The notes under the pieces were generated by a model. It was given only the letters and a program-made list of their open reading frames with translations, did no database searches and had not been told where the DNA came from. The position numbers and the translations under genes are program-made. Shown here piece by piece: positions 25,246 to 34,448 of a stretch of 64,000 nt of DNA (positions are counted from its first letter, which is position 1; each line of letters opens with the position of its first letter). The stretch lies in the NCBI GenBank assembly GCA_025352885.1, contig JANXRZ010000010.1, forward strand, positions 1-64,000, read 5' to 3'. This DNA is from Pseudomonadota bacterium. GTDB lineage: Bacteria; Pseudomonadota; Gammaproteobacteria; Burkholderiales; SG8-39.

Positions 25246-25272
25246 TTTGATCAAGTAAGGACGAGGCCCCTA

Positions 25273-25602
25273 ATGGACGTTCAGCAAGTCATCCAGCAGC
25301 AGGTCGCCGGAAACCCGGTGGTGCTTTACATGAAAGGCACGCCCCAGGCGCCGCAATGCGGTTTTTCGCAGACTGCGATACAGATCCTCGGCGCGTGCGG
25401 GGTGAAGAGCTTGTTCACGGTAAATGTGCTCGAAGAACCGGAGATTCGCCAGGGCATCAAGGAATACGCGAACTGGCCGACGATCCCGCAGCTGTACGTC
25501 AACGGCGAATTCGTCGGCGGCTCGGACATCCTGCGTGAGATGTACCAGGCTGGCGAGCTTCAGAAACTCCTCGAGCCCGTGGTCGCAAAGCAACCGGCAT
25601 AG
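25273..25602 (+). CDS. grxD: Monothiol glutaredoxin, Grx4 type
   Basis: A 109-residue monothiol glutaredoxin involved in iron-sulfur cluster delivery. The CGFS active site has Cys29 in KGTPQAPQCGFSQTA. The glutathione-binding WPTIPQLYVNGEFVGGSDI segment is intact. With GshA in the window its ligand glutathione is available. It closes the hemA-prfA-prmC group and converges with the downstream kinase gene. Confidence 0.97.
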   Translation: MDVQQVIQQQVAGNPVVLYMKGTPQAPQCGFSQTAIQILGACGVKSLFTVNVLEEPEIRQGIKEYANWPTIPQLYVNGEFVGGSDILREMYQAGELQKLLEPVVAKQPA

Positions 25603-25627
25603 TCAGTTGCTGCCCGGCTGGCGGCGC

Positions 25628-26926
25628 TCAGGCGCTGGTCAGCCGTGTGTTTGCCAGATTCAGCCGCTCGACGAGGATGCCGATAAAGGCCCGCTCGAAC
25701 TTGAGTTGGCACGATTCGGTGGCCTTTGCGAGGTCGGCCACGCCAATGCGAACGATGCGTGACTCGCCATTAGCCGAAATGCTTGCGCCGCGGACGTTGT
25801 TGGACTCGGACAGGTACGCCATCTCGCCGAAGCACTCCCCTGCACCGAGCACGTTCAGCAGCTTCTTGTTCTTGGTGACCTTGACCTCACCCGAGACGAG
25901 CAGGCAGAAGTGCTCGCCTTTTTCGCCTTCACGCATCAGCACGGCACCCGCCGCGACCTTCTCCCAGACGCCCATGCCGAGCACTTCCCAGAGTTCCGGA
26001 TCGCTGAATCGCCGGAAAAAATGCATCACCCGCAGGGCGTTGAATTTTTCGCTGTCGGCGAACTCCTCGGTTTTGCGCGAAAGGCTTTCTGCCTTGAACG
26101 CTTCGGCCAGGTCCTTGGCGAAATCTTCCCAGGACTGGTAGCGCCTCGCCTGGTCTTTCTGCATCGCCTTGCGCACGATGCGGTCCACCGACATTGGAAT
26201 GCCGTCCCGAAGCGACGAGGGTGGCGCCGGATCAGTCGTGGTGATCTGGTAGATCATGCTGAAATTGTTCGAGGCCTGATACGGCAGGTGGCCGGTGAGC
26301 AGCTGGTACATCACCACGCCCAGGGAGTAGATGTCGGTCTGCTGGTTGAGGGGCTGCTCCCGGATCTGCTCAGGCGACATGTAGGCAGGAGAGCCGATGC
26401 CGGTGATCTGCGTCGTGTCGATGCCAGAGGACAGTGCGAGGCCGAAATCGGAGATCTTGATGTCGGCTGTCCCTGACATGAGGATGTTTGCCGGCTTGAT
26501 GTCACGATGAGTGACGCCAAGCTGGTTCGCATAGGCAAGCGCTCGAGTGCACTTGAAAATGATCTCGACGATTTTGTCGATCGGCAAAAGGTGGTCGGTG
26601 GCCGTATGGGGCTCCAGCGTTCCGCCGGTCACGTACTCCATCACGATGTAGCCGGAGTCTTCCTCGACTACCGCATCGTAGATCGCCACGATATGGGGAT
26701 GGGCCAGCCTTCCGGCCAGGGAGGCTTCCGCCACGAACAGTTTGCGATAGATGCTCTTGGCGCCCGTTTTCAGGGCCTCGGGAAATATTCGCTTGACCGC
26801 CACTTCACGATCGTTGAATGGGTCGTGGCAGAGATAGACGGCGCTCGTCGCGCCTTCACCGAGCTTGGCGAGGACCGGGTATTTGCCGATCCGCTCTGGC
26901 AGGGATTCCGCTTCGGCCTCGGACAT
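25628..26926 (-). CDS. Ser/Thr kinase fused to C-terminal cyclic-nucleotide-binding domain (copy 1)
   Basis: A 432-residue signalling protein. Residues 15-280 form a Hanks kinase: GEGATS loop (23-28), Lys45 in VAVKR, Glu67 of helix C, HRDIKPAN with HRD at 140-142, DFG at 160-162 and YMSPEQ. After a linker, about residues 300-425 form a cNMP-binding/CAP_ED domain with FCLLVSGEVKVT. Its phosphate cassette, [17 protein letters not shown], keeps the key Glu and Arg. Cyclic-nucleotide control of kinase activity is inferred from domain content. The order (kinase first) is opposite to eukaryotic PKG. No membrane segment is seen. It lies seven bases after its paralogue. Confidence 0.93.
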   Translation of the reverse strand: MSEAEAESLPERIGKYPVLAKLGEGATSAVYLCHDPFNDREVAVKRIFPEALKTGAKSIYRKLFVAEASLAGRLAHPHIVAIYDAVVEEDSGYIVMEYVTGGTLEPHTATDHLLPIDKIVEIIFKCTRALAYANQLGVTHRDIKPANILMSGTADIKISDFGLALSSGIDTTQITGIGSPAYMSPEQIREQPLNQQTDIYSLGVVMYQLLTGHLPYQASNNFSMIYQITTTDPAPPSSLRDGIPMSVDRIVRKAMQKDQARRYQSWEDFAKDLAEAFKAESLSRKTEEFADSEKFNALRVMHFFRRFSDPELWEVLGMGVWEKVAAGAVLMREGEKGEHFCLLVSGEVKVTKNKKLLNVLGAGECFGEMAYLSESNNVRGASISANGESRIVRIGVADLAKATESCQLKFERAFIGILVERLNLANTRLTSA

Positions 26927-26933
26927 GCCTTGT

Positions 26934-28226
26934 CTACACGCCGGAAAGGCGGATGTTGGCCATAGTCAGCCGCTCGACCAGGATTTGCATGAACGCGCGG
27001 TCGAATTTATGACGGCATGAAACGGATGCCTGCTCGAGGTTCGGCGTGGGCACGGAGATGACCTTCGCGTCGCCCATGACCGTGACATCTGCGACCCGCA
27101 CGGGCGCGAGCCTCGACAGGTAAGCCATCTCCCCGAACGCTTCGCCGGTGCGCAGCAGGTTCAGGAGCTTGCCTTTCTTCGTCACCTTGACTTCGCCTTG
27201 CGCGAGGATGCAGAAAAAGTCGCCCGGCTCGCCCTCTTTCATGAGCACCTCGCCAGCCGAGGCGCTGCGCCAGGTGGACATATTGGCCACTTCCCACAGC
27301 TCCGCGTCGGTGAAATGCTCGAAGAACGAGAGAGTCCGGAGCGTTTCGAATTTGCTCGTGTCCGCGAATGCCGACTGTTCGGCATCGACGTAGACGGAAC
27401 GGAACGCTTCGGCCAGGTCCAGCGAGAACGCCTCCCAGTCCGGGTACCGGTCATCGTGCTCGCGGGCCATTGCACGCATGACGATGGCCTCGACGCGCGC
27501 AGGGATCTCCGGCCGGATGGAAGCAGGCGGCGGCGGGTCGAGGTTGGTGATTTGGTAGATCAGGCTGAAGTTGTTGCTGGCCTGGAAAGGGAGCCTGCCC
27601 GTAAGCAGGTGATACATCACCACGCCCATCGAATAGATGTCGGTGCGATGGTCGAGCGGGTGTTCCTTGACCTGCTGCGGCGACATGTATGCCGGGGAGC
27701 CAATCGCCGCGATCTGGGTTGTCTCGGCCGTTGCAATGAGCGCTGCGCCAAAGTCGGTGATCTTCACATCCGAGCCGCCTGCATGCAGGATGTTGGCCGG
27801 CTTGATGTCACGGTGGGTGATGCCTTTGCGATGAGCGAATTCGAGCGCGCGCGAGCACTTGAAGGCCATTTCCACGACCTGCTCGATGGGCAGGAGACTT
27901 TCCGGTGCGCAGAACCGCTCGAGCGTGCCGCCGTCCACATACTCCATCACGATGTAATTCAGGCGATCTTCGGCCACCGCATCGAAGATCTGCACTATGT
28001 GGGGGTGCTGGAGCTTGCCCGCGAGGGACGCCTCGTTCACGAATAATTTCCGGGAAAGCTTGCCCCCCGTCGGGTCCTCGAAGAGGTCGGTGGACACGAC
28101 CTTCACGGCGACGTCCCGGTCGTTGAAGGGGTCGTTGCAGAGGAAGACCTCGGACGTGGCCCCGCGGCCGAGAAGCTTGATGACGGTGTATTTGCCGACC
28201 CGCTCCGGGAATTCGGCGTCGCTCAT
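26934..28226 (-). CDS. Ser/Thr kinase fused to C-terminal cyclic-nucleotide-binding domain (copy 2)
   Basis: A 430-residue paralogue of the preceding kinase, similar along its whole length. Kinase motifs are GRGATS (20-25), Lys42 in VAVK, Glu65, HRD at 138-140 and DFG at 158-160. The APE-equivalent reads YMSPQQ, so the usual glutamate is replaced by Gln, unlike copy 1. The cNMP domain has [12 protein letters not shown] and a cassette [17 protein letters not shown] with Glu and Arg retained. The start overlaps the argH stop as ATGA, so it is coupled to arginine biosynthesis at the translational level. Substrates are unknown. Confidence 0.93.
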   Translation of the reverse strand: MSDAEFPERVGKYTVIKLLGRGATSEVFLCNDPFNDRDVAVKVVSTDLFEDPTGGKLSRKLFVNEASLAGKLQHPHIVQIFDAVAEDRLNYIVMEYVDGGTLERFCAPESLLPIEQVVEMAFKCSRALEFAHRKGITHRDIKPANILHAGGSDVKITDFGAALIATAETTQIAAIGSPAYMSPQQVKEHPLDHRTDIYSMGVVMYHLLTGRLPFQASNNFSLIYQITNLDPPPPASIRPEIPARVEAIVMRAMAREHDDRYPDWEAFSLDLAEAFRSVYVDAEQSAFADTSKFETLRTLSFFEHFTDAELWEVANMSTWRSASAGEVLMKEGEPGDFFCILAQGEVKVTKKGKLLNLLRTGEAFGEMAYLSRLAPVRVADVTVMGDAKVISVPTPNLEQASVSCRHKFDRAFMQILVERLTMANIRLSGV

Positions 28227-29680
28227 GACCGGGCGAGCCTTTTGCGCCCTTGGATGATTGCGCGCAGGACCTGCGCCGGGGCCGTCCCGCCGGCGTGATT
28301 GCGGCGCGAGACGGAGCCTTCGAGCGTGAGCCAGTCGTAGACGTCAGGGCCAATCGCTTTCGAGAAAGCACGCAACTCTACGAGCGACAATCCCGACAGG
28401 TCGCAGCCCTTTGCTTCAGCGTCGCGCACTGCGCGCGCGACAATTTCATGGGCGTCCCGGAAGGCGACGCCTTTGCCCACGAGGTAATCGGCAAGATCGG
28501 TGGCCGTCGCAAAGCCTTCCAGGGCTGCGGCGCGCATGCGCTCTGGGACCGGTCGAATGCCCGCAACGAGGTCCGTAAAGACTGCGAGGCAATCCTTTAC
28601 GGTATCGAGCGTGTCGAAAAGCGGCTCCTTGTCTTCCTGGTTGTCCTTGTTGTAGGCGAGCGGCTGCGCCTTCATGAGGGTGAGGAGGGCGACCAGATTC
28701 CCGAACACGCGGCCAGCCTTGCCGCGCACGAGTTCCGGAACGTCGGGATTCTTCTTCTGCGGCATGATCGACGAGCCGGTACAGAACCTGTCGGGCAGGG
28801 TGATGAACTTGTAGCGCGGGCTCATCCAGACGATCAGCTCCTCCGAAAAGCGCGAGAGGTGCACGAGGATCAACGAAGCCGCCGCGGTGAATTCGATTGC
28901 GAAGTCGCGATCCGAAACGGCATCGAGCGAATTTTCGCAAAGGGACTCGAACCCCAGCTCTTTTGCGACGCGCTCGCGATCTATGGGGAAGGTCGTGCCC
29001 GCGAGTGCGGCCGCGCCGAGCGGCAGGCGGTTCACGCGCCGCCTGCAGTCGGCGAGCCGTTCGCGGTCGCGCTCGAACATTTCAAAATAGGCAAGCAGGT
29101 GATGCCCGAAGGTGACCGGCTGGGCGACCTGCATATGCGTGAAGCCCGGCATGACGATCGACGCGTGCTCCTTGGCCGCATCGAGCAGGGCGCCTTCCAA
29201 CCGTGACAGTGCGGCGCGAAGTGCGTCTATCTCCTCGCGAAGGTACAGCCGCACGTCGGTGGCGACCTGGTCATTCCTCGAGCGGCCGGTGTGCAGCCGC
29301 TTGCCCGCGTCGCCGACGAGCGCCGTGAGGCGCTTTTCGATGTTGAGATGCACATCCTCGTCGTCTAGCGACCAGCTGAATTTTCCCGATTCGATTTCCT
29401 TGGAGATCGCCGCCATGCCGCGCTCGATGGAGGCGAGATCGGATTTGGCGATGATGGCCTGCGCGGCGAGCATGCGGGCATGCGCGAGCGACGCTCGGAT
29501 GTCGACCTCTGCGAGGCGACGGTCGAACGACACCGAAGCCGTGAAGCGCTTGACCAGCGCATCGACCGGCTCGGCGAAGCGTCCCGACCACGCTTTTACT
29601 GCGGTGGGGGGGCTGGATGCGGCCCGCTTAGCGACGCGTTCCCGCGACGGTGCCTGCCTTTTTGATTGTCTAGAGGCCAT
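28223..29680 (-). CDS. argH: Argininosuccinate lyase
   Basis: Cleaves argininosuccinate to arginine and fumarate, the last step of arginine synthesis. The signature [12 protein letters not shown] of the fumarase/aspartase superfamily is intact. Other family segments are [39 protein letters not shown] and [16 protein letters not shown]. The 485 residues include a basic N-terminal extension of about 28 residues before the conserved start of the fold; a later start may be the true one. It is followed by two kinase genes in the same operon and is divergent from algZ. Confidence 0.97.
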   Translation of the reverse strand: MASRQSKRQAPSRERVAKRAASSPPTAVKAWSGRFAEPVDALVKRFTASVSFDRRLAEVDIRASLAHARMLAAQAIIAKSDLASIERGMAAISKEIESGKFSWSLDDEDVHLNIEKRLTALVGDAGKRLHTGRSRNDQVATDVRLYLREEIDALRAALSRLEGALLDAAKEHASIVMPGFTHMQVAQPVTFGHHLLAYFEMFERDRERLADCRRRVNRLPLGAAALAGTTFPIDRERVAKELGFESLCENSLDAVSDRDFAIEFTAAASLILVHLSRFSEELIVWMSPRYKFITLPDRFCTGSSIMPQKKNPDVPELVRGKAGRVFGNLVALLTLMKAQPLAYNKDNQEDKEPLFDTLDTVKDCLAVFTDLVAGIRPVPERMRAAALEGFATATDLADYLVGKGVAFRDAHEIVARAVRDAEAKGCDLSGLSLVELRAFSKAIGPDVYDWLTLEGSVSRRNHAGGTAPAQVLRAIIQGRKRLARS

Positions 29681-29787
29681 GGGGCATACTGGAATGAGTC
29701 ACCGTGGCGAATCGCAGCGCCCGAATCGCAGCCACATCGGCATCGCAGCCTGCATGATTTCCCCGGGGGCGATCGAGCGTAAGTGCA

Positions 29788-30825
29788 ATGAGTATAAAGC
29801 AAAACGCCTATTCAGACGGTCTGCCCGACTTCCGCAATCTAGGAGTCACTGCGCGCATCCTTGTCGCAGTCAACCTGCTTGCGATCGGCGCCGCCTGCTA
29901 TGCGGAACCGACCTGGATGCGGGCCATCGAGCGCTTCGCCGGCGAAGCGGCGTTCATCGAACCCGTCCTCCTCGCGTCCTTCGTCGTGCTCTATTGCATT
30001 TCGCCGGCGCTTGCATCAATGCGCTACCTGACTGCGTGCGCGTTGGTTCTCGCGATCACGCTCGGCCTCGCAGGCGCGTTTATGAACGCCGTTCACTCGG
30101 CCATCACACCCACTGGGGAGGTGCGGGCCCTTGCCCGGATACTGGTCCTAACAACCGTCGTAGTACTTGGGCTCCTTGGCTACCTTCGCTTGCGCGCGAA
30201 GGCCTACTCCCCGGCGCTCACCGAAGCGCGACTGCAGGCGTTGCAAGCGAGGATCCGGCCGCATTTCCTCTTCAACAGCCTGAATGCCGTGCTCTCCCTC
30301 ATTCGCCGCGATCCAAAGCGTGCCGAAGTTGCCCTGGAAGACCTCGCCGACCTCTTCCGCGTGCTGATGTCGGATGGGCGCAAGTTCGTGCGCCTCTCCG
30401 ATGAGATTTCGTTGCTCGAGCGCTACGCGAGCATCGAGCAGCTGCGGCTGGGGAGCCGGCTGCGCCTGGTCTGGGAGATCGACAGCGCGCCGCAGGACGC
30501 GTTGCTGCCCCCGCTGGTGCTGCAACCGCTCCTCGAGAATGCCGTCTATCACGGCGTGGAGCCGGGTACCGGCGTGGGCGAGGTGCTGGTGCAGATTGAG
30601 AGTCGCGGGAAGCGCGTCTTCGTCCGCATGGTCAATCCTTTTCACCCCGAGCATGCGCATCGGCCCGGCAATCGCATGGCCCTGGACAACCTGCGCGAAC
30701 GCCTCACACTTTTCTTCGATGCCGAAGCAAGCATGCAGACAAGCGTGACCGGTGAGCGGTTCAAGGTCGAGATCGAATTTCCGCACTTGACCGAGCGGCC
30801 CGCCGGCGAGGCGGAGGCGCCATGA
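29788..30825 (+). CDS. algZ: Sensor histidine kinase, AlgZ/LytS family
   Basis: A membrane histidine kinase of 345 residues. About four hydrophobic helices span residues 20-130. The His_kinase domain (PF06580 type) then has the phospho-accepting His159 in QARIRPHFLFNSLNAVLSLI. The ATPase domain shows LPPLVLQPLLENAVYHGV and an N box followed by NRMALDNLRERL. Its gene overlaps the response-regulator gene by ATGA. The order argH | algZ-algR-hemC-hemD is the one around AlgZ/FimS in Pseudomonas, which is why I use that name. The stimulus is unknown. Confidence 0.9.
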   Translation: MSIKQNAYSDGLPDFRNLGVTARILVAVNLLAIGAACYAEPTWMRAIERFAGEAAFIEPVLLASFVVLYCISPALASMRYLTACALVLAITLGLAGAFMNAVHSAITPTGEVRALARILVLTTVVVLGLLGYLRLRAKAYSPALTEARLQALQARIRPHFLFNSLNAVLSLIRRDPKRAEVALEDLADLFRVLMSDGRKFVRLSDEISLLERYASIEQLRLGSRLRLVWEIDSAPQDALLPPLVLQPLLENAVYHGVEPGTGVGEVLVQIESRGKRVFVRMVNPFHPEHAHRPGNRMALDNLRERLTLFFDAEASMQTSVTGERFKVEIEFPHLTERPAGEAEAP

Positions 30826-31589
30826 CCGCCGCTCCGCTGCGCTTGTTCATCGCGGATGATGAGCCCCCGGCCCGGGAGCGCCTGCGGGCGTTGCTCGACG
30901 ATGTGCTCGCCGAGTGCCCTACCGAAGTGGTCGGCGAAGCGGGGAACGGGCTCGAGGTGCTGGAACGACTGCCCGAAAGTGGGGCCGACGTTCTTATCCT
31001 CGATATCCACATGCCCGGGCTCACCGGCCTTGAAGTTGCCCGGCACCTCGCTGCCCTCAAAGCGGGGCCGGCGATCATCTTTGTCACGGCCCATGATGCG
31101 CACGCGGTCGAAGCTTTCGAGCTCAACGCCCTCGATTACCTGCTGAAACCGGTCCGCGCGGCACGCCTCGCGGCCGCGCTCGGAAAGGCCCGGCACGCCG
31201 GACCACCACCGCGCGACTTGCTTGCGCGCTTGCAATCCGGTCCGCGCGGGCATTTTTCGATCGCGGAGCGAAACCGCATCCGCCTGGTCCCCCTCTCCGA
31301 AATCCTTTATTTCAAGGCCGAGTTGAAGTACGTAACCCTGCGCACCAGGGAGTACGCCCATCTCATCGAAGAATCCCTCGTGTCGCTGGAGCGGGAATTC
31401 GCCGACTCCTTCCTGCGCATCCACCGTAACTGCCTTGTCGCCCGGGCCGCCATAGCGGGATTCGAGCGCGGACCGGCAATCACGGAAGAGGAGGCGCATT
31501 GGGAAGTGCTGCTTGAAGGGGTTCCGGAAAGGCTGCCGGTGAGCCGCCGGCAGTGGGCCGAGGTCCGCGAACTCGTAAGGCAAAAGTGA
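30822..31589 (+). CDS. algR: LytTR-family response regulator AlgR
   Basis: The cytosolic partner of the adjacent sensor kinase. The receiver domain has the acidic pocket DDE (12-14), phospho-acceptor Asp61 in LILDIHMPG, and switch residues in FVTAHD and the YLLKPV lysine. The C-terminal LytTR DNA-binding domain (about 150-250) includes [15 protein letters not shown] and [24 protein letters not shown]. It is expected to bind DNA as a dimer at direct repeats. The gene lies 31 bases upstream of hemC, so it may be cotranscribed with the haem genes. Confidence 0.93.
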   Translation: MTAAPLRLFIADDEPPARERLRALLDDVLAECPTEVVGEAGNGLEVLERLPESGADVLILDIHMPGLTGLEVARHLAALKAGPAIIFVTAHDAHAVEAFELNALDYLLKPVRAARLAAALGKARHAGPPPRDLLARLQSGPRGHFSIAERNRIRLVPLSEILYFKAELKYVTLRTREYAHLIEESLVSLEREFADSFLRIHRNCLVARAAIAGFERGPAITEEEAHWEVLLEGVPERLPVSRRQWAEVRELVRQK

Positions 31590-31620
31590 AGGGCTGATAG
31601 AATCGCGGCTCGTTTCGCGC

Positions 31621-32574
31621 ATGACTTCCTCCCCGCCCATCCCGCCGGACGCAGGTCCGGAACGCCTCGTCATCGCAACGCGCGAAAGCCGCCTTGCGCT
31701 CTGGCAGGCCGAGCACGTCCAGACGCGTCTGCGCGCGTTGTATCCGCGCTGCAAGGTTGACCTGCTTCCCATGACCACATTGGGGGACGACCTCCAGGAC
31801 GCGAAGCTGTCGCTCGAAGGCGGCAAGGGCCTGTTCATCAAGGAACTGGAACGCGCGCTGGCCGATGGCCGGGCCGATCTTGCCGTGCATTCGATGAAGG
31901 ACATGCCGGTCGAGCTGCCCGAGGGCTTCTGTCTCGCCGCAATCACCGAGCGGGAAGACCCGCGCGATGCGCTGGTTTCGAACGCCCATGCTGCGCTCGC
32001 CGCCTTGCCTCCGGGTTCGGTGGTCGGCACTTCCAGTCTTCGCCGTGCCGCACAGGTCCTCGAACGCTTTCCCGCCCTGGAGATCCGCGCCCTGCGCGGC
32101 AACGTCAATACGCGGCTGGCCAAGCTCGACCGAGGCGACTACGCGGCCGTGGTTCTCGCCGCTTCCGGCCTGAAGCGGCTCGAAATGGGATCGCGGATTC
32201 GTGAATATCTTTCGATCGAAGACTGTCTTCCCGCAGCGGGCCAAGGCGCGCTCGGGATCGAATGCCGGTCTGACCGGCCTGCGCTGATCGAGGCGATGCA
32301 GCCGCTCGTTCATCGCGGCACTTTGCTTTGCGTGCGCGCGGAGCGGGCGGTAAATCACGCCTTGGGCGGCAACTGCAGCATCCCGCTTGGCGCGTATGCC
32401 GAGATCTGGGGGCAGACGCTGAGGCTGAGGGGCCTGGTGGCAGCGCCAGACGCAGCGCGGATGGCACGGGCCGAGGCCACCGGCGATGCGGACGCGCCCG
32501 AAGCGCTTGGGACTCGAGTGGCAGAGTTGCTTCGTGGCCAGGGGGCCGACGAGATCCTGGCCGCATTGCTGTGA
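31621..32574 (+). CDS. hemC: Porphobilinogen deaminase (hydroxymethylbilane synthase)
   Basis: Polymerises four porphobilinogen units into hydroxymethylbilane. The dipyrromethane-anchoring cysteine is in the [13 protein letters not shown] loop. Other diagnostic segments are [53 protein letters not shown] and [14 protein letters not shown]. The 317 residues are full length. It starts the hemC-hemD-hemX-hemY run. Confidence 0.98.
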   Translation: MTSSPPIPPDAGPERLVIATRESRLALWQAEHVQTRLRALYPRCKVDLLPMTTLGDDLQDAKLSLEGGKGLFIKELERALADGRADLAVHSMKDMPVELPEGFCLAAITEREDPRDALVSNAHAALAALPPGSVVGTSSLRRAAQVLERFPALEIRALRGNVNTRLAKLDRGDYAAVVLAASGLKRLEMGSRIREYLSIEDCLPAAGQGALGIECRSDRPALIEAMQPLVHRGTLLCVRAERAVNHALGGNCSIPLGAYAEIWGQTLRLRGLVAAPDAARMARAEATGDADAPEALGTRVAELLRGQGADEILAALL

Positions 32575-32582
32575 TCGGATAA

Positions 32583-33350
32583 ATGGCGCCGCTTTCCGGT
32601 CGGTGCATAGTCGTTACCCGGCCTGAGCGCCAGGCCTCTGTCCTCGTTTCGCTCGTTGAAAAAGCCGGCGGCCGAGCAATCCGGTTTCCCGTGCTCGAGA
32701 TTCGCCCTTTGGTCACTGACTCGCTCAAGAGCATCGTCGGCCGGCTTTCCGGCTACGACCTCGCCGTCTTCATCAGCCGCAATGCAGTCGAGCAAGGCTT
32801 GGCATGCGTGCACTCGTCCGGGACGTGGCCTGCGAACCTCGCAGTCGCCGCCATTGGGACGGGAACCCGGCGCGCGCTCGAAGAGGAAGGGATGACCGGC
32901 GTCGTGTCACCTGACGGGGCCCCGGACAGCGCGGCACTCCTCGCCCACCCTTCATTGAAGGATGTCTTGGGCAAGCAGATCGTGATTTTTCGAGGAGTGG
33001 GTGGGCGCGAACAACTGGCTTCGACCCTGCGCTCCCGAGGAGGTACGGTCGACTACGCGGAATGCTATACGCGGCTGCGGCCTGATTCCGATCCGCAACT
33101 GCTGCTCGACGCATGGTCGCGGCAAGAAGTCGACGCAGTCACCGTATCGAGCGCGGAGGGATTGGCCAATCTTGATGCGCTGGTCGGAGGACGGGGGAAA
33201 AGTTTTTTACGAAGCACGCCCTTGTTCGTCCCCCACCCCAGGGTCGCCGAAGCTGCGCGTGGGATCGGCGTCGAGACTGTTTTGGAGACAGGTCCGGCCG
33301 ACGCGGACATGTACCGTGCGCTGGTTGCCTATTTCGGCCACTCAGGCTAA
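32583..33350 (+). CDS. hemD: Uroporphyrinogen-III synthase
   Basis: Cyclises hydroxymethylbilane to uroporphyrinogen III with inversion of ring D. The family is poorly conserved, but CIVVTRPERQ at the start, AVFISRNAVEQGL and AVAAIGTGTRRALEE are recognisable. A two-lobed layout is joined near IVIFRGVGGREQLASTLRSRGGTVDYAECYTR. The 255 residues fit. It lies eight bases after hemC and twelve before hemX. Confidence 0.94.
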   Translation: MAPLSGRCIVVTRPERQASVLVSLVEKAGGRAIRFPVLEIRPLVTDSLKSIVGRLSGYDLAVFISRNAVEQGLACVHSSGTWPANLAVAAIGTGTRRALEEEGMTGVVSPDGAPDSAALLAHPSLKDVLGKQIVIFRGVGGREQLASTLRSRGGTVDYAECYTRLRPDSDPQLLLDAWSRQEVDAVTVSSAEGLANLDALVGGRGKSFLRSTPLFVPHPRVAEAARGIGVETVLETGPADADMYRALVAYFGHSG

Positions 33351-33362
33351 AACGGCCCCACG

Positions 33363-34418
33363 GTGAGCACCCAACTGAACGAGAACGGCCCGCTGGCTTC
33401 GGGCGACGCGGCAGCCCGCACCCGGCGCATTCGCCGCCTGTCCGCAGCCGCTCTTGTGGGCGCGCTCGTTCTTGCCGGCGGATACGGGTGGTATGACGCC
33501 CGCACGCGCATCGGCGCAACGCAGGATGAAGTGGCCCGCCGGCTGAGGGACATCGAAGCTGCGAGCAGCGAAGCGAAGGTGCTCGCCCGGCAGTCGCAGG
33601 ACCTCGTGCGCGAAGCCCAAGGAAAGATTGCAGTCCTCGAAGGCAAGCTCGCGGAATCGCAAAGCCAGCAACTCGCCCTCGAATCGCTCTACCAGGAGTT
33701 GTCCCGCAACCGGGACGAGTGGGCGCTTGCCGAAATCGAGCAGGTCCTCACCATTGCTGCCCAGCAGCTGCAATTGTCCGGCAATGTGCGCGCGGCGCTT
33801 CTTGCATTGCAACTTGCGGAATCGCGGCTTGCGAGAAGCGACCGTCCCCAATTCATCCCGGTCCGCAAGGCTGTTGCTCGCGACATCGAGCGGCTGCGCA
33901 ACCTCCCATCAGTCGATTTAGCGGAGGTTTCCCTTCGCCTGGATCGACTGGTGTCGGCGGTCGACACGCTCCCGCTAGCCTTCGATGAGCGCACTTCGGA
34001 ATCGGCCAAGGCGTCAAAGCCGCGGGCCGATGCGCAGGAAGGCTTCCTGTACCGGTTTGGAGCGGAAGTATGGGACGAGCTCAAAAGCCTCATTCGCATT
34101 CGCTCGGTGGACGGACCGGAGCCGCCGTTGCTTGCGCCTTCACAGGCGTACTTCCTGAGGGAAAACCTCAAGCTTCGCCTGTTGAATGCGCGCCTCGCAC
34201 TCGCTATGCGGGACGAGGCGGGATTCCGCGAAGACCTGCGCGTCGCGCAAAACTGGGTCGGCAAGTATTTCGATTCCCGGGCAAAGCCGGCGGCCGCTTT
34301 CGGCGCCCAGTTAAAGCAGCTCGGCGCCACCTCTTTCATGGTGGAGCTTCCGACACTCTCGGAAAGCCTCGAGTCGGTGCGCAGCTTCAAGGCCCGGCGC
34401 GAGCGCGGCGGCACTTGA
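33363..34418 (+). CDS. hemX: HemX-like inner-membrane protein
   Basis: A single-pass inner-membrane protein of 351 residues found beside hemD and hemY in many proteobacteria. A basic cytosolic segment precedes one membrane helix (about residues 27-45, AALVGALVLAGGYGWYD). A long coiled coil (about 55-115) and the conserved periplasmic region WALAEIEQVLTIAAQQLQLSGNVRAAL follow. It is often mislabelled uroporphyrinogen-III methyltransferase, but no SAM-binding site is present. The start is GTG at 33363. Its role near the haem pathway is not established. Confidence 0.9.
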   Translation: MSTQLNENGPLASGDAAARTRRIRRLSAAALVGALVLAGGYGWYDARTRIGATQDEVARRLRDIEAASSEAKVLARQSQDLVREAQGKIAVLEGKLAESQSQQLALESLYQELSRNRDEWALAEIEQVLTIAAQQLQLSGNVRAALLALQLAESRLARSDRPQFIPVRKAVARDIERLRNLPSVDLAEVSLRLDRLVSAVDTLPLAFDERTSESAKASKPRADAQEGFLYRFGAEVWDELKSLIRIRSVDGPEPPLLAPSQAYFLRENLKLRLLNARLALAMRDEAGFREDLRVAQNWVGKYFDSRAKPAAAFGAQLKQLGATSFMVELPTLSESLESVRSFKARRERGGT

Positions 34419-34448
34419 GTTGCGTGCTATGGGTGAAATGAGCAGCGC

